From: Anastatus disparis
Taxonomy: Eukaryota > Arthropoda > Insecta > Hymenoptera > Eupelmidae
DNA length: 64,000 nt
Assembly: GCA_017163975.1 (NCBI GenBank)
Contig: JAFFSR010000248.1
Span: 2,318,001 to 2,382,000, forward strand
Direction of reading: 5' to 3'
The number at the start of each line of letters is the position of its first letter. The stretch's first letter is position 1. Made by a program: the position numbers and the translations under genes. The notes below the pieces were generated by a model that searched no databases, was not told the origin of the DNA, and saw only the letters and a list, made by a program, of their open reading frames with translations. Shown here piece by piece: positions 45,841 to 57,324 of the stretch.

Positions 45841-46010
45841 TAAATACTGAAAAAGTCATTTCTTACATGCTGTGGACAGGGGGAGGGGGGTCGCGATCCG
45901 CAAATATGACAGAAACTATTTTTTCTTATCCAAAACAAAGTTACAAGGTCAAACAAATATTTCAGGGACAGGGCAAATTTATCTATCTTAACGGAGGGTA
46001 CCCTTTATCC

Positions 46011-47280
46011 TAGAGCAGGTGGCTCATCTTTGTCCCTTCATATTAACAAAATGAAATTTCATTTTTAACTGCAGAATGTTAAAAAAAAAATAAACCTTAT
46101 TTTTTACCATGAAAATAGTTATTATACATTGTTTTGAAATGATATTAAATTAATATGTGAAAATGTTCCTTTTATTGCGGAATTTCACGCAAAATTTGTA
46201 ACTACACAGCATAAAAAGTTTTTTTAACTTTAAAAAAGGTGTTTTTGAATAGAAGAAATACGGTGCAAGAAAATGAATTTCTTCAAGTCAAAGAAAAATT
46301 CATTTTTAAATTGATAAAATAATTTTTAAAATAAAAAAAAACCTTCAAATATTCTTTAGTAGAATATTATATTCGAAAAAAAAAGTTCGAATTTAGATAA
46401 CTATCTTATTAACTTTAACAAATTAGTTACTTCCAAAATGGTGTTGAAAGTCAGTAAAAGTTTCTTAAAGATAATGCTATATTTTTTCATTGAAAAAATG
46501 TAATATTTATTTAAAATAATTTTTATATAAAAATAAAAAAAATATCTCACATCAAATAATTTTTTAATTCAAAGACATCATGTTTAAATTAAACAAATTA
46601 GTTCATGACTTCGATAGACCTATCTCTTTTCAATAATAGAATGTTTGCAAAAAAGCGGTGTGATTGATTACATTTCTTTACATTAGAAAAAGGATTTAGA
46701 ATTGAAAAAAAGTAATTGTCACAATAAAGAAAATATAACTGATAAACTTTGAAAATTTTCTCTTTTCAATAAAATAATTATTTTTTTTATTAAAAAAAAG
46801 TACATTTCAGTGAAAAAAAATTTCAGAACAATTATTTATAAATATAATTACAAAAAATAAATTTTAAATAAAATCATTATTTAACTCTTTTAAAGAAATA
46901 TTTCTTTGAATAAAAGAAATGATTCTTTGAATCAAAAGGGTTTCGGTAATTAAAAAAAATTGAAATTTATATTGCAGAAAAAGAACTTAAATTTGTTGAA
47001 TCATTTATTTGAATTAATATTTTAAATTTACTTGTGAAAAATTATTTCTATGCTTAAAAGTGATGTTTCATGTTTTCAAAATAATATATTCTTCTACAAA
47101 AAAATATTTTCCAGGCTTGATAAATTCAGATATATTTTTAAAGAAAGATAATATTTATTCAATGAAAAGTTACTTCTATTTGATACGCAGAAATTAATTA
47201 ATACGCAATATTTTTTATATGCATAAAAATATTTTATTAAAGGAAAAAAATTTTATTTTAATTATTTAACTTAATTTTTA
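46011..47280. other. AT-rich unassigned stretch
   Basis: Long runs of A and T, no frame, no clear inverted or direct repeat that I can see by eye. Confidence 0.4.
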
Positions 47281-49335
47281 TTTTGACATTACGAGATATA
47301 AATTTAAAATAAAATTAATAATTTCCAGTATGAGATATTAAGTTCAAGAAATATCTTAAGTATGTTGAGAAATATTTTATTGATGTTTAAAAATTTTATT
47401 TTCCCTGACGGAATAAGTGATATTGATGAAAAAAATATTTCATTGATTGCCTGAAAGAATATATTCGATACAATAAAATTTTTTTCGTTACTAATAAATT
47501 TTTTTTCTAGTGAAGCTATTAGCTCAAGTAACGGTTGTATCATCTGTCTTTTATTTTTATCATGGAGAGACAAAGACAGAATTAGGTTCAAGTAACAACC
47601 GCTACTAGAGTTAAGCCTATGAATAGGAGCCTAAGATCGTCTATAATAATAAAAACTTATATGGTTGGAATATATATTCAGAATAGATTGAATGACAAAT
47701 ATTATTCTCTTCATTAAGAAATAATAAGTTAATTGAAAAAAAATTTCTTTCTTATTAATTTTTAGTCTATTTTCAATCATAACAAATTTTATTAAAAACG
47801 GAGCAATTTATTTTAACATATTTTAACAATGAAAATAATACTTTTAATTTATTTAGAAATAATACTTTTAATCATATTTGATAGTATTATGAAAATAATT
47901 TCAATCTATAAAATTCATAGTAAAGGATTAAATATTTTCATCTTACCTGCCAGAAATAAAATGTTGGCTCTCGAATATTCGCTTTTGCGACTCAAAGGAT
48001 TACAGTAAAGTTGACAGTAGTGATTTTCAAAGTGAAATCCGTTACTATCAAAGTCCTCGCAATGGTCTGGTACAAAAGACACAAGAGTATCTTTATTTTG
48101 TACTTTTGTAATACATCGGCTTTGTTCCAGCTGCTTCTCGGGATTGCGCACGCCGTATTCGCAAAATTTATATATATATCGCGAGAATTTGGAACAAAGT
48201 CCATGTATTACTAATGTATTATATATATGTATGTACTGCATCTTATGGATGCGTTCACAGACTTTTCATTGCCTTGCTTAGGAAATTACGTTCGCATACA
48301 AATGGCTGTGTTAAACACGCTTTTTGAAGTTGCGCACCAGTAATGCTTAGTATATTGGGTCCGAAAATCTACTGCACATACTGGGGGTTTCTTTATAGAT
48401 AAGCTGTATCGACCAATCGGAAAGCTTCTTTAGAGCTATTTAAAGCGTGATAAATTTTGTGAATACGGCGTGCACAAACCCAAGAAGCATTTGGAACAAA
48501 GCCCATGTATAAGGAGAGTAGGAAAAAAAGATACTCTTGTGTCTTTTGTGTCAGAAGATTGCGAGGACTAGTAACGGATTTCACTTCGTTAAAAATAATC
48601 AACGTCAACTTCGCTGTAATCCTTCGAGTCGCAAAGGCGAATATTCGAGAGCCAACATTTTATTTCTTGCAGGTAAAATAAAAATATTTAATCCTTTACT
48701 ATGAATTTTATAAATTGAAATTATTTTCATCATTTGAATAAGATTATAAGTATTATTTCTAAATAAATTAAAAGTTATTTTCATTTTTAAAATATGTTAG
48801 AATAAAGTGCTCCGTTTTTAATAAAATTTATTATAATTGAAAATAGACTAAAAATAAATAAGAAAAAAATTTTTTTCATTTAACTTATTATTTCTTAATA
48901 AAGAGAATAATATTTGTAATTGAATCTATTTTGAATATATATTCCAACCATATAAATTTTCATTATCATAGACGATTTTAGACTCCTATTTATATACCTA
49001 ACTCAAGTAACGTTTGTTATTTGAACCTAATTCTGTCTTTGTCTCTCCATGATAAGAATAAAAGACAGATGATACAACCGTTACTTGAGCCAATAGCTAC
49101 ACAGGAAAAAAAATTTATTAGTAACGAAAAAAATTTTATAGTATCGAATATATTCTTTCGAGCAATCAATGAAATATTTTTTTTATCAATATCATTTATT
49201 CAGGGAAAATAAAATTTTTAAATATCAATAAAATATTTCTCAAAATACTTAAGATATTTCTTAAATTTAACAATATCTCATACTGGAAACTATTAATTTT
49301 ATTTTAAATTAATATTTCGTAATAAAAATAAAATT
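47280..49335. repeat. ~2-kb palindrome
   Basis: Arms of about 0.9 kb centred near 48306. Anchors: TTGAACCTAATTCTGTC at 49021 with complement ending 47591; GAATATTCG/CGAATATTC pairs at about 47975 and 48637. Inner arms share CTTTGTTCCA/TGGAACAAAG and CACAAGAGTATCTTT with small differences. The identical-looking open frames in both arms are by-products. No target duplication is evident. Confidence 0.75.
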
Positions 49336-49489
49336 TTTTTTCTCCAATAAAATATTTTTATGCCTCTAAAAAATATTTTAAATTAATTTATTTCTTCGTA
49401 CCAAATATTGGCCAAGGGGAATTTTGAATTGGTTTTTCTGATCTCCTAGTTCTATTTCACAGAGAAAAATTTAGAAAAACTTTTCCAAA

Positions 49490-49565
49490 ATTTTCCCGGG
49501 CATTAAACTCCGGTCTACTACAGCATGAGCCAAGAGCCTTAGTCCCTGCGCTACAACCGATTTTA
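49490..49565 (-). repeat. tRNA-derived SINE-like head, right copy
   Basis: Reverse complement of 29425-29500 (GGTTGTAGCGCAGGGACTAA on the minus strand). Part of the mirror arm. Confidence 0.5.
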
Positions 49566-50591
49566 CTTATAGGTATGAACTTATTTTAAATAAATGAGAA
49601 TCGGAAGAGTGTAAATATGTATAAATTTCAAGTACAAGCCGAGAAAAATCATCCCCACTGAAAATATTGTATGAACTCTCATGTGAGATCTCATATGGAA
49701 TCGCCTATGAAATCTCATATATATTCATTTAATTTTGAAAATAAAATAAATGTATGTGAGATCTCATCTCAGATCGCACATATATTTATTTTATTTTAAA
49801 AATTTAACAAATATACATTCGATTTCATATGCGATCTCATGGGCGATTTCATGTGACATCTCATTTAGACAAAGTACATCTTTGTGTCCTGCAAATATTT
49901 ATCTCTTATGTGATCTCAACATGGAAAATTTTTTCTTTTATAAATTTTAAATTAACTTAAAAATTGATAAATAAAAAATTAATGAAAAAGAATTTTAAAT
50001 TTATTAATTTTTTTTTTTTTTTTTCAAACAACGTTTTAGTATGATAATTTTTTAAATTTTGACAAATTTTGACAATATAGCAAAATCTATCGAATCAATA
50101 ATTTGAATTGTTTTTGTAGAACTACCGTCTTGGTTCGTAAAAATTTTTTTAAAACTCAACCAAACTCGTATTTCGAGACCGAAATTTGAAAATCTGGATG
50201 GCGTTTAAAGATTAGACAAAATACTATCTTTTGTATCTTGCTAAGTAAACCAATTACCCACTTGGAAAATATTATCATATCTAAAACTGATTTTCTTGTA
50301 CTTTCCATTTTGCGCTTTTAGCTACACGCAGGAAATAGATACAAAAATCTAAATATGTTTAAACAACTTTTGAAATTTAAATTCGTAAAAAAAAATCACA
50401 AAAAAATAGACACAAAAATAGTATTGTCTATCTTCAACGCTGTCCGATTTTCAAATTCATCGAGCCTTCGATAAGTTGATTTAAATAAAATTTACTATAT
50501 TTTATTCAATTTAAAAATTTGAAAAATTATTTATTAATTTTTTTTTTCGGCTTGTTCTTTAAATTTTGCAAATTTTAATTAGCTATATTAA

Positions 50592-50992
50592 GAGCAGGCC
50601 GGATTCGCTGTCCTTGTCTAATTGGCATTTTTGTTATTTACTCAAGTTTTAATCGGTATATCTTCAAATTAAAGGTCGAGCGCAATAGATATTATTATTA
50701 TGAACATCTATGCACAAGAAAAAAATATCTACCGGTTTGTTTTGAGAAAAGTGAGAAAAAAAGTAACGCCAAAGTAAAAGTTTATGTTTATAATATTTTC
50801 GCGTTACTTACTTTTCTCAAAAACAAACCGGTAGATATTTTTTTTCTTGTGCATGAATGTTCATAATAATATTATCTATTGCGCTCGACCTTTAATTTGA
50901 AGATACACCGTTTAAAACTTGAGCAAATAACAAACAACTCAATTGTTACTCGGTCGGTATCAGGTTCTACTCCGGTCTACCGTTAATACCAT
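50592..50992. mobile_element. 401-bp TTAA hairpin MITE
   Basis: TTAA at 50588-50591 and 50993-50996. Starts GAGCAGGCCGGATTCG and ends TCCGGTCTACCG. Arms pair through CTTGTGCA and ACCGGTTTGTTTT blocks. The mirrored site in the left arm (about 28303, GGTATTAATATAGC) has a single TTAA and no insert. Confidence 0.85.
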
Positions 50993-51191
50993 TATCTCAG
51001 TTAAAATAAAAAATCCTTTGGAGCTGTTATTTTTTTATGAACTTAGATCGCAAAGTAGACATCAAAGTTGACAAACCTAACATCAAAATACTATAAATTA
51101 AAAACTTGTATATAATTTTTCAAATATAAGATTTCGGTAGATTTCTTTAGTTTTCCACACTCAAGTTGAATCCTACTACTTTTTTTCTTAA

Positions 51192-51576
51192 CAGCAGGCC
51201 GGAGTAGAACCTGATACCGACCGAGTAACAATTGAGTTGTTTGTTATTTACTCAAGTATTAATCAATGTATCTTCAAAATAAAGGTTAATCGCAATAGAT
51301 ATTATTATTATAAATATCTATGCACAAGAAAAAAAATATCTACCGGTTTGTTTTTAAGAAAAGTACGTAACGCGAAAATATTATAAACATAAACTTTTAC
51401 TTTGGCGTTACTTACTTTTCTCAAAAACAAACCGGTAGATATTTTTTTTCTTGTGCATAAATATTTGTAATAATAATATCTATTGCGCTTAACCTTCAAT
51501 TTGCAGATACGCCGATTAATACTTGAGTAAATAACAAAAATGCTAATTAGACAAGGACAGCGAATCCGGCCTGTTC
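51192..51576. mobile_element. 385-bp TTAA hairpin MITE, opposite orientation
   Basis: TTAA at 51188-51191 and 51577-51580. Starts CAGCAGGCCGGAGTAG and ends CGAATCCGGCCTGTTC. It is the reverse-complement relative of 50592-50992. The left-arm equivalent (about 28100-28120) is uninterrupted. Confidence 0.85.
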
Positions 51577-52079
51577 TTAAAGTGAAAAAACCCGATTAAT
51601 TTCTTCTTTTACTCATAAAGTTGGATAACAAATATTATCAGAAGGGGGAGCTTTATTATATTCTCAATGTATTTAATTGCATTAATATTATAAATACGTA
51701 TTCAAATACAGAACATCATCATATTAGATAAATTTAGTGGAGCCACAAGACCCAATGCATCTTGCCCGGGTTTAGTATTCCTTATTTTAGCCACTTCATT
51801 TAATTTTCATTGTATTTCATGGCGTCACTTTCCACTTCGGATCAGCTTTCGACTAACTTTACCGATCGAAAATAGCTAAAAAAGATATTTTGTTTTTATT
51901 AATTTTTTTCGGCTTATTGTTTGAATTTGGAAAAATTTACGCATTTTCGCTCCTCATTTGTTAAAATAAATAGATATTTACAAGTGAAAAAATTTTGATG
52001 TATATTTTGATCAAAAATAAACGAAACTACTTATTTAGCTACTTGCGATAGGTAAAAAAGGTCCAAACTTCATCTTCAA

Positions 52080-53415
52080 GAGTAAGCTGGAGCAAATGTG
52101 GTTACCGACCGAGAAGTGAAAATGTTATTTATTCATAAATGAAATAATTATAGTGTTTTCAAGAAAAATTGTTATCGAGCGCAATTTTGTATACATACCT
52201 GATTGTATAATAGATGTTTTTTTCATAATATTCATCATATTTTTAACCGACTTCAAAAAGGAGGAGGTTCTCAATTCGACTGAATTTTTTTTTTTTTTTT
52301 TTTTTTTATGTCTGTTACCTCATAACTCCGTCATTTCTTAACCGATTTGAAAAAACTTTTGCTTATCTGATAGAGAATGTCTGCAGGTAGGTCCCATACG
52401 TGTCCTATAATTATTCGGCCAACATTCGGTTTGTATGACCCAATTATCAAATTAAGAAAAAAACCGGGTGTTTTGTTTTCTCATTTACCTCCCTTATACT
52501 TCGCCTTCTCTCTCTCTCTCTCTTACCTGAGCTTGAATATGTATTTAGCACACATAACGACACTGTGCTGTTGAGCCTCCTTTCTTTCCTGCTATATATT
52601 GCTTGGTGGTGTACTAATGCATGCGTTATGAATTAATAATGAAAGTTTAATGTAATTAGTGGGTCTATCTATATTTGCGTTTTTAGTAAGGGGATTCACT
52701 AGAAGATAGAAAATAAAATTTTTTTAACAAAAACAAACAATTTAACAAATTTTTAATAAATAGAAACCGACTTTGAAAGTATCGAATGGAAACAAAATTT
52801 TTTACAAAACATTGCACTAAAAAATGACAAATAAAAAATTTTTAACGAAAAAAAACCGACTTCAAAAAATGCACTGAAAAGTAACGAATAATTTATTATC
52901 TTTAGAAATCATACAAATAATTGGTAAAATACAATTTTAGAAGTCGGCGTCTAATTCTAAATCTGTGGTGCGTAAGCAGAACGACTTAGTCCATTTTTTT
53001 AAAAATAACGTTCACATTCATTGTTAAAAAATAACGTTTACATTTGTTGTTAAAAAATAACGTTTACATTCATTGAGGAATTAGACGCCGACTTCTAAAA
53101 TTGTATTTTACCAATTATTTGTATGATTTCTAAAGATAATAAATTATTTGTTACTTTTCAGTGCATTTTTTGAAGTCGGTTTTTTTTTTGTTAAAAATTT
53201 TTTAAACAAAAAGTAAGTAACCGTAATTACAGTTTAATAAACAGTTGTAGTATAAAATTTTTTAATCTTTAAAATTTTCTTTAATTATTTTGGTAAGTGC
53301 AATAGAGAAATGAATTTCGTAAATGTATTTAAAATTTCAATTCATTCCATTGCGTTTAGTAGGAGAAAATTAAACAACAATTCTCGGTCGGTATCGAATC
53401 TGCTCCGGTTTGCTC
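52080..53415. mobile_element. ~1.34-kb larger relative of the GGCCGG MITEs, with a nested element
   Basis: Starts GAGTAAGCTGGAGCAAATG and ends CTGCTCCGGTTTGCTC; subterminal ACCGACCGAGAA and TTCTCGGTCGGT match the 401/385-bp MITEs. Flanks are TCAA and TTGA, consistent with decayed TTAA. The left mirror arm reads ATGTTAAAGGTC at the matching place (about 27657). Inside lies 52247-53185 (AACCGACTTCAAAAA ... TTTTTTGAAGTCGGTT). Confidence 0.65.
52247..53185. mobile_element. Nested ACCGACTTC element with terminal palindrome
   Basis: Left tip AACCGACTTCAAAAAGGAGG followed by TTCTCAATTCGACTGAATTT and a T run. The right part is an inverted pair, 52855-52960 against 53083-53182 (CGACTTCAAAAAATGCACTG and complement). 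The CTTCAAAAAGGAGGAGGTTC start is a common insect interspersed repeat, by memory. Confidence 0.6.
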
Positions 53416-54309
53416 TTGACGAATAGCATAATAATAAGATAAATTCATAATCTTACTTTTAATGTTTGGACTTGAATTGCATGCGAATATAATTTTTACT
53501 ATGAAAACTATGTGAATAGTCTGTATGAATATGATTATATATCATGGTTTAAAATTATATTCGAGCACGATTTAAAAATTTTTCAGATTACGGTAGATTT
53601 ACAACTAAATTAGGAAGACAAGCAATAAGATTGCGATTATACTCTAAAATAAAAGTCAAATCAATAATTTTTAAGTTAGAAAAACCTATATTATTTAAAT
53701 CTGTAAGACGCTATTCTGAATGATATGTAAAAATAATTTACCAGTATGATAAAAAAAAGATATCAAGTACTAAGTCACTGTCAGTTCATTGAAGGTAGTT
53801 TGTCATAATGTTCTAAGACATAAATAAAAGTGCAACTGTTTTTAACGTGACGTGTAAATTGTGTAACAATTGGTAAGACGTGTTATGCCGTAAATCTAAA
53901 TCAGATGCAGCGTGCGTCATAGAACGACACTACCTATTGATTGGAAAACCTGCCATTAATCAGTGAACTAACCCCAAGCCTCGTATCTATGATTTCGTCT
54001 GCGATATGAAATAAGTATCGCAATTTGTGAATACACAAATTCTGTACAAACCTTTGTATACGAACGGCATCGCTCCAGACCTCACTGAAAAGTGATGGAC
54101 TTCTCGAGTGTAAAAGGCGATATGCATAATTGTAGTGACTAGTATCTTAACTATTACTTGTAAATAACATCTAAATCTTCGTAAAAAATTTGTTTCTATT
54201 ATTATTTAATCTCTGAGTATAATTACGCTCGAATATAGTTCAAAACCATAATCCATAATAGCATGCTTTAGATAACGATTGTTTTGTAGATGTAGTGTAG
54301 AATCATTTA

Positions 54310-54317
54310 ATCGTAAT

Positions 54318-54365
<48 letters not shown>
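54310..54365. repeat. TA microsatellite
   Basis: TATATATA run in the right arm; the left arm has only a short TATATATATT at 26733. Confidence 0.9.
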
Positions 54366-54368
<3 letters not shown>

Positions 54369-54597
54369 TGAATTATAGACCAAAATTTAGATTTTAGATT
54401 TGTTGACATTGATTACAACGATAAGTGTAGGAAAAAATCAAATTTTTTTGCACATGAGATCTCATATGAGATCTCTCGTGGGATAAGGCATCAGAAAAAA
54501 TTAAATTTCGCGGCACATGAGATCTCACGTGAGATCTCATATGAGTTCTCATATGAGATCTCTCATGAGAGATCTCATGTCATTTTTTTCAGTAGGG

Positions 54598-54780
54598 TGG
54601 AACAAATACGTGCGAATGAGGCTTTACGTAAGGAAGAAGCTTATATAGAAATTAAAGAAAAAGAAACCAAAATAATATGAAGAAAAATTCACGTGAAAAA
54701 AAAGATTATATAAAAATTAAAGAAAAACAACCCAATTAATATAAAGAAAAATTAAAAAATACTAAAATAATATTGAGATT
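54598..54780 (+). pseudogene. Continuation of the 147-bp coding repeat after the composite
   Basis: TGGAACAAATACGTGCGAAT continues unit 3; frame reads RANEALRKEEAYIEIKEKE before breaking. A further partial unit follows (about 54698, KKDYIKIKEKQP-like). Confidence 0.6.
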
Positions 54781-55263
54781 AGAGCAGTTTATTATAGTGA
54801 TTTTAATAAAATACAGATTTGATAAACACCTTATTAAGTATAGTTTATTTCAATCTAAAAGCAATCCGTCTAATTACAAACACAAAGATAATTCTAATTG
54901 CTGATCTAGTTAAATATAATAAAATAATAATGTACTTTATTAAGTTGTTCATATAAAACAAGGAAAGGCTGTTATGAAGAAAATACAAAATGTCAAAATC
55001 GCTGAACCAAACGGTTGAAGGTGCGCACTCAGACTGACGAAAAACGACCAGAGACGAGACGATAGACAGTTGACTGACTGACGTTAAAGAAGAGTAGGGA
55101 TATACAATTTCACGGCTACGTGAAATTCAACCTTAAAATACTGAGCGCCCTGCGCCATATCCAACACTCTCTCTCGCAGCAGCTCAGCCTCACTTCTTAT
55201 CTGAAACAAACAATAAATAACAATCAAACAAAAATAATTTACTCATCATAATCCTATATTATA
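54781..55263. other. Unassigned spacer
   Basis: No gene. CAATTTCACGGCTACGTGAAATT (about 55106) is a short palindrome; CTCTCTCTCGCAGCAGCTCAGC lies near 55170. Confidence 0.4.
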
Positions 55264-55267
55264 TTAA

Positions 55268-55568
55268 CCCTTTCAGAACGGAATTATTATTTCATCATGA
55301 AAAGTTCTGATAACCATTTAGCGATGATGACTGTTCATTTATTAAGCAATTTTTGCGATAAAAAAATTTTTTTTTTTTTTTTCTTTTCAAGTTTTCTCAG
55401 TTTCTATCAAAGATATAATAACTTAGGCCCTCAGTTTGAGATCGGAAATAGTCCAGTTCAATCTAATACATATATTTTTTTTTACAAAATTTGAAGCCAC
55501 TTTTGCACAATTTCAAAAAAACCAAAAAATGTCAATGTACATTGTAATGTACATTGGTTCTGAAAGGG
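55268..55568. mobile_element. 301-bp TTAA MITE with CCCTTTCAGAAC ends, copy 2
   Basis: TTAA at 55264-55267 and 55569-55572. It is the reverse complement of 31008-31304 with few differences and a longer T run. Open frames crossing it are not coding. Confidence 0.9.
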
Positions 55569-55597
55569 TTAAAGTAAAACCCCTTTTTTCCATTTCT

Positions 55598-55640
55598 CCG
55601 GTTCTCCAGTTCTCCGGTTCTCCGGTTCTCCGGTTCTCCG
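55598..55640. repeat. GGTTCTCC octamer microsatellite
   Basis: About five units of GGTTCTCC with one CAGTTCTCC variant. Confidence 0.85.
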
Positions 55641-56440
55641 CATTTGTTAAATGTGTCTTATCTTTCGGTAATAAGAGTAGCAATTTTTTATTTTGCCCTA
55701 GTCCTTAAGACACCATAACTCGAAAATATAACTTTTGAAAAAATGTTTCAAATGAAAGTTTAGTTTCAAGGGACAAAGACCACGGACGACCGACCCGTAT
55801 TGAAGTCAGTCGTTCTTAAATAGAAAGTCATATTATACCGAAATGAACAAATACCCAAACCATAAGACCCCCAGCAATCATTTTCTAATGGAGCCTATCC
55901 GTAGAATCGGAAACATCGACGAAACCACACCACGAGCGTCATTTAATAACCACCGAACATCACGTAAATAACTAAATAAAATTAAAAATCTAGATATGTT
56001 TTCAAAATATCTAAGATTACTCAGCCTCACCTGTAGTTTTGATTTTGAAAATCTTGTCCAGCGAAACTTCCCAATCTTAATAAGCAACCTCAAAACCCAT
56101 TAAATTAATGTACGGGAAGCCACACACACAAACACAGCGAACCCACCTTTGGAAAGCGCCGACCAAATAAATAAAAAATAGTAATTAAAAAAAGTCACTC
56201 GTTCTTCACAATTTGAGCGAAAAACTTCAATTTCCTCTCAGGATACGTCGCAGAGCCTTTCAAATTTTCAATAATAAGACACTAAATACTTTATTTACAG
56301 CTTACTTCTAAAATTATTTCTCTTAAAATTGAAATTACGAGTTGTTTTAAAGTTTCATAAAAACATTTTAGATTATATTCTTTATTCTTGGATCCATACA
56401 TCAACAACGTATCCTACCACACAATCACAATAAACGAATC
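55641..56440. other. Unassigned intergenic DNA
   Basis: No gene. Composition shifts gradually toward C and A on the plus strand. Confidence 0.35.
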
Positions 56441-57260
56441 GCCCCACCTAAACACCCCCACCCAAAAACCCCCCCCTACTCCAACCACCCCATATCTCCA
56501 CTACTCCAATTAAACTAAATAAACACAAACATAATTTTCTCTGAGAAGCCTCATAAACGCCACCCAACACCGCTAACTCACTATAAGGATAAACAGCACG
56601 TGAGTAAAGATATTATGATCTATGTTACCCTTTCTTTGAAGAACAAGTAGTGTATTTAGATTTTCTTCAAAATCTCACCAGAAACACTACACAACACGAG
56701 GCGCCCCCACCACAAAACTTCTCAAAACACGCACCCGCCCACCCCCCACAATCCTCACTCCACACAACCACCAAGCCACACAAAAAAAACACAACCAACT
56801 CAACTACTAAACCTAAAAACAACCAACACCCCCACAACATAATATTATTTATCAAAATTACCAAATACCACAAACACATAACCATAACCCAAATAACCCA
56901 CACAACCACACAAAACCCACAAACACCAAAAACCACAAAACCTTATCACCATAACCACAAAACCACAATAAACCACCAAAACAACAGACAAAACCTCCAC
57001 TACAACTTCTACCAAATAAACAATTTATAACCAACGATAATTTAAACACTACACTTAACAACCAACGCAATCATTCCATTAAAATTCCCTTACTTGAACC
57101 TAAGATCTGTTTCCATTTAAAAATCGACCACTTCTAACCTGTCGCATCTTTTACAAATTTTCCCTCTTTCCTTTTCTATCAAAATTAACTCCTTTAAAAC
57201 CACACCTTCAAAACCTCACAACACACACACCACCCCCAAACCCACAACTTTCATTTGAAA
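56440..57260. repeat. Strongly strand-asymmetric, G-poor C/A-rich tract
   Basis: From about 56440 the plus strand is nearly free of G (ACACCCCCACCCAAAAACCC, CCAACACCCCCACAACATAA). The 126-codon Thr/Asn/His/Pro-rich frame at 56650-57030 and its minus-strand counterparts follow from this composition. It abuts the T/G-rich satellite that begins at 57325, so the skew changes sign near 57300. Confidence 0.7.
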
Positions 57261-57324
57261 CATTTTTTCAAAATTATATTCAATTATTACTCCATTAAAT
57301 AACGTATAATTAGTTCTCATTAGT

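Larger units (their letters stand above)
26592..54597. mobile_element. 28,006-bp composite element with inverted ends and TG target duplication
   Basis: Left tip CCCTACTGAAAAAAATGACA and right tip TGTCATTTTTTTCAGTAGGG are perfect complements. Outside, the left flank ends GATAAATTG and the right begins TGGAACAAATACG. Units 2 of the host repeat (26436) reads GATAAATTGGAACAAATACG, so TG is duplicated and nothing else is lost. The block is built as a mirror: outer arms (26592-29590 against 49390-54597) and inner arms (about 30650-31990 against 44970-46010). It contains a 1.9-kb tandem array, an LTR, fold-backs, TTAA MITEs and one dead piggyBac transposase. It has no ORF that I can link to its own tips, so the mobilising enzyme is unknown. 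The 2-bp TG duplication and CCCTACTG tips do not let me name a superfamily. Confidence 0.8.
49653..54597 (-). repeat. Right terminal sub-element of the composite (4,945 bp with nested insertions)
   Basis: Bounded by CCCCACTGAAAATATTGT (49653) and TTTTTTTCAGTAGGG (54597). It mirrors 26592-29335 throughout and is longer because of three nested elements (50592-50992, 51192-51576, 52080-53415). Removing these leaves about 2.8 kb, the same size as the left copy. Confidence 0.75.

Noticed and set aside
47304..49212. Paired ORFs in the 2-kb palindrome.
   Set aside because: They begin at TTG, mirror each other only because of the palindrome and differ in length through frame changes.
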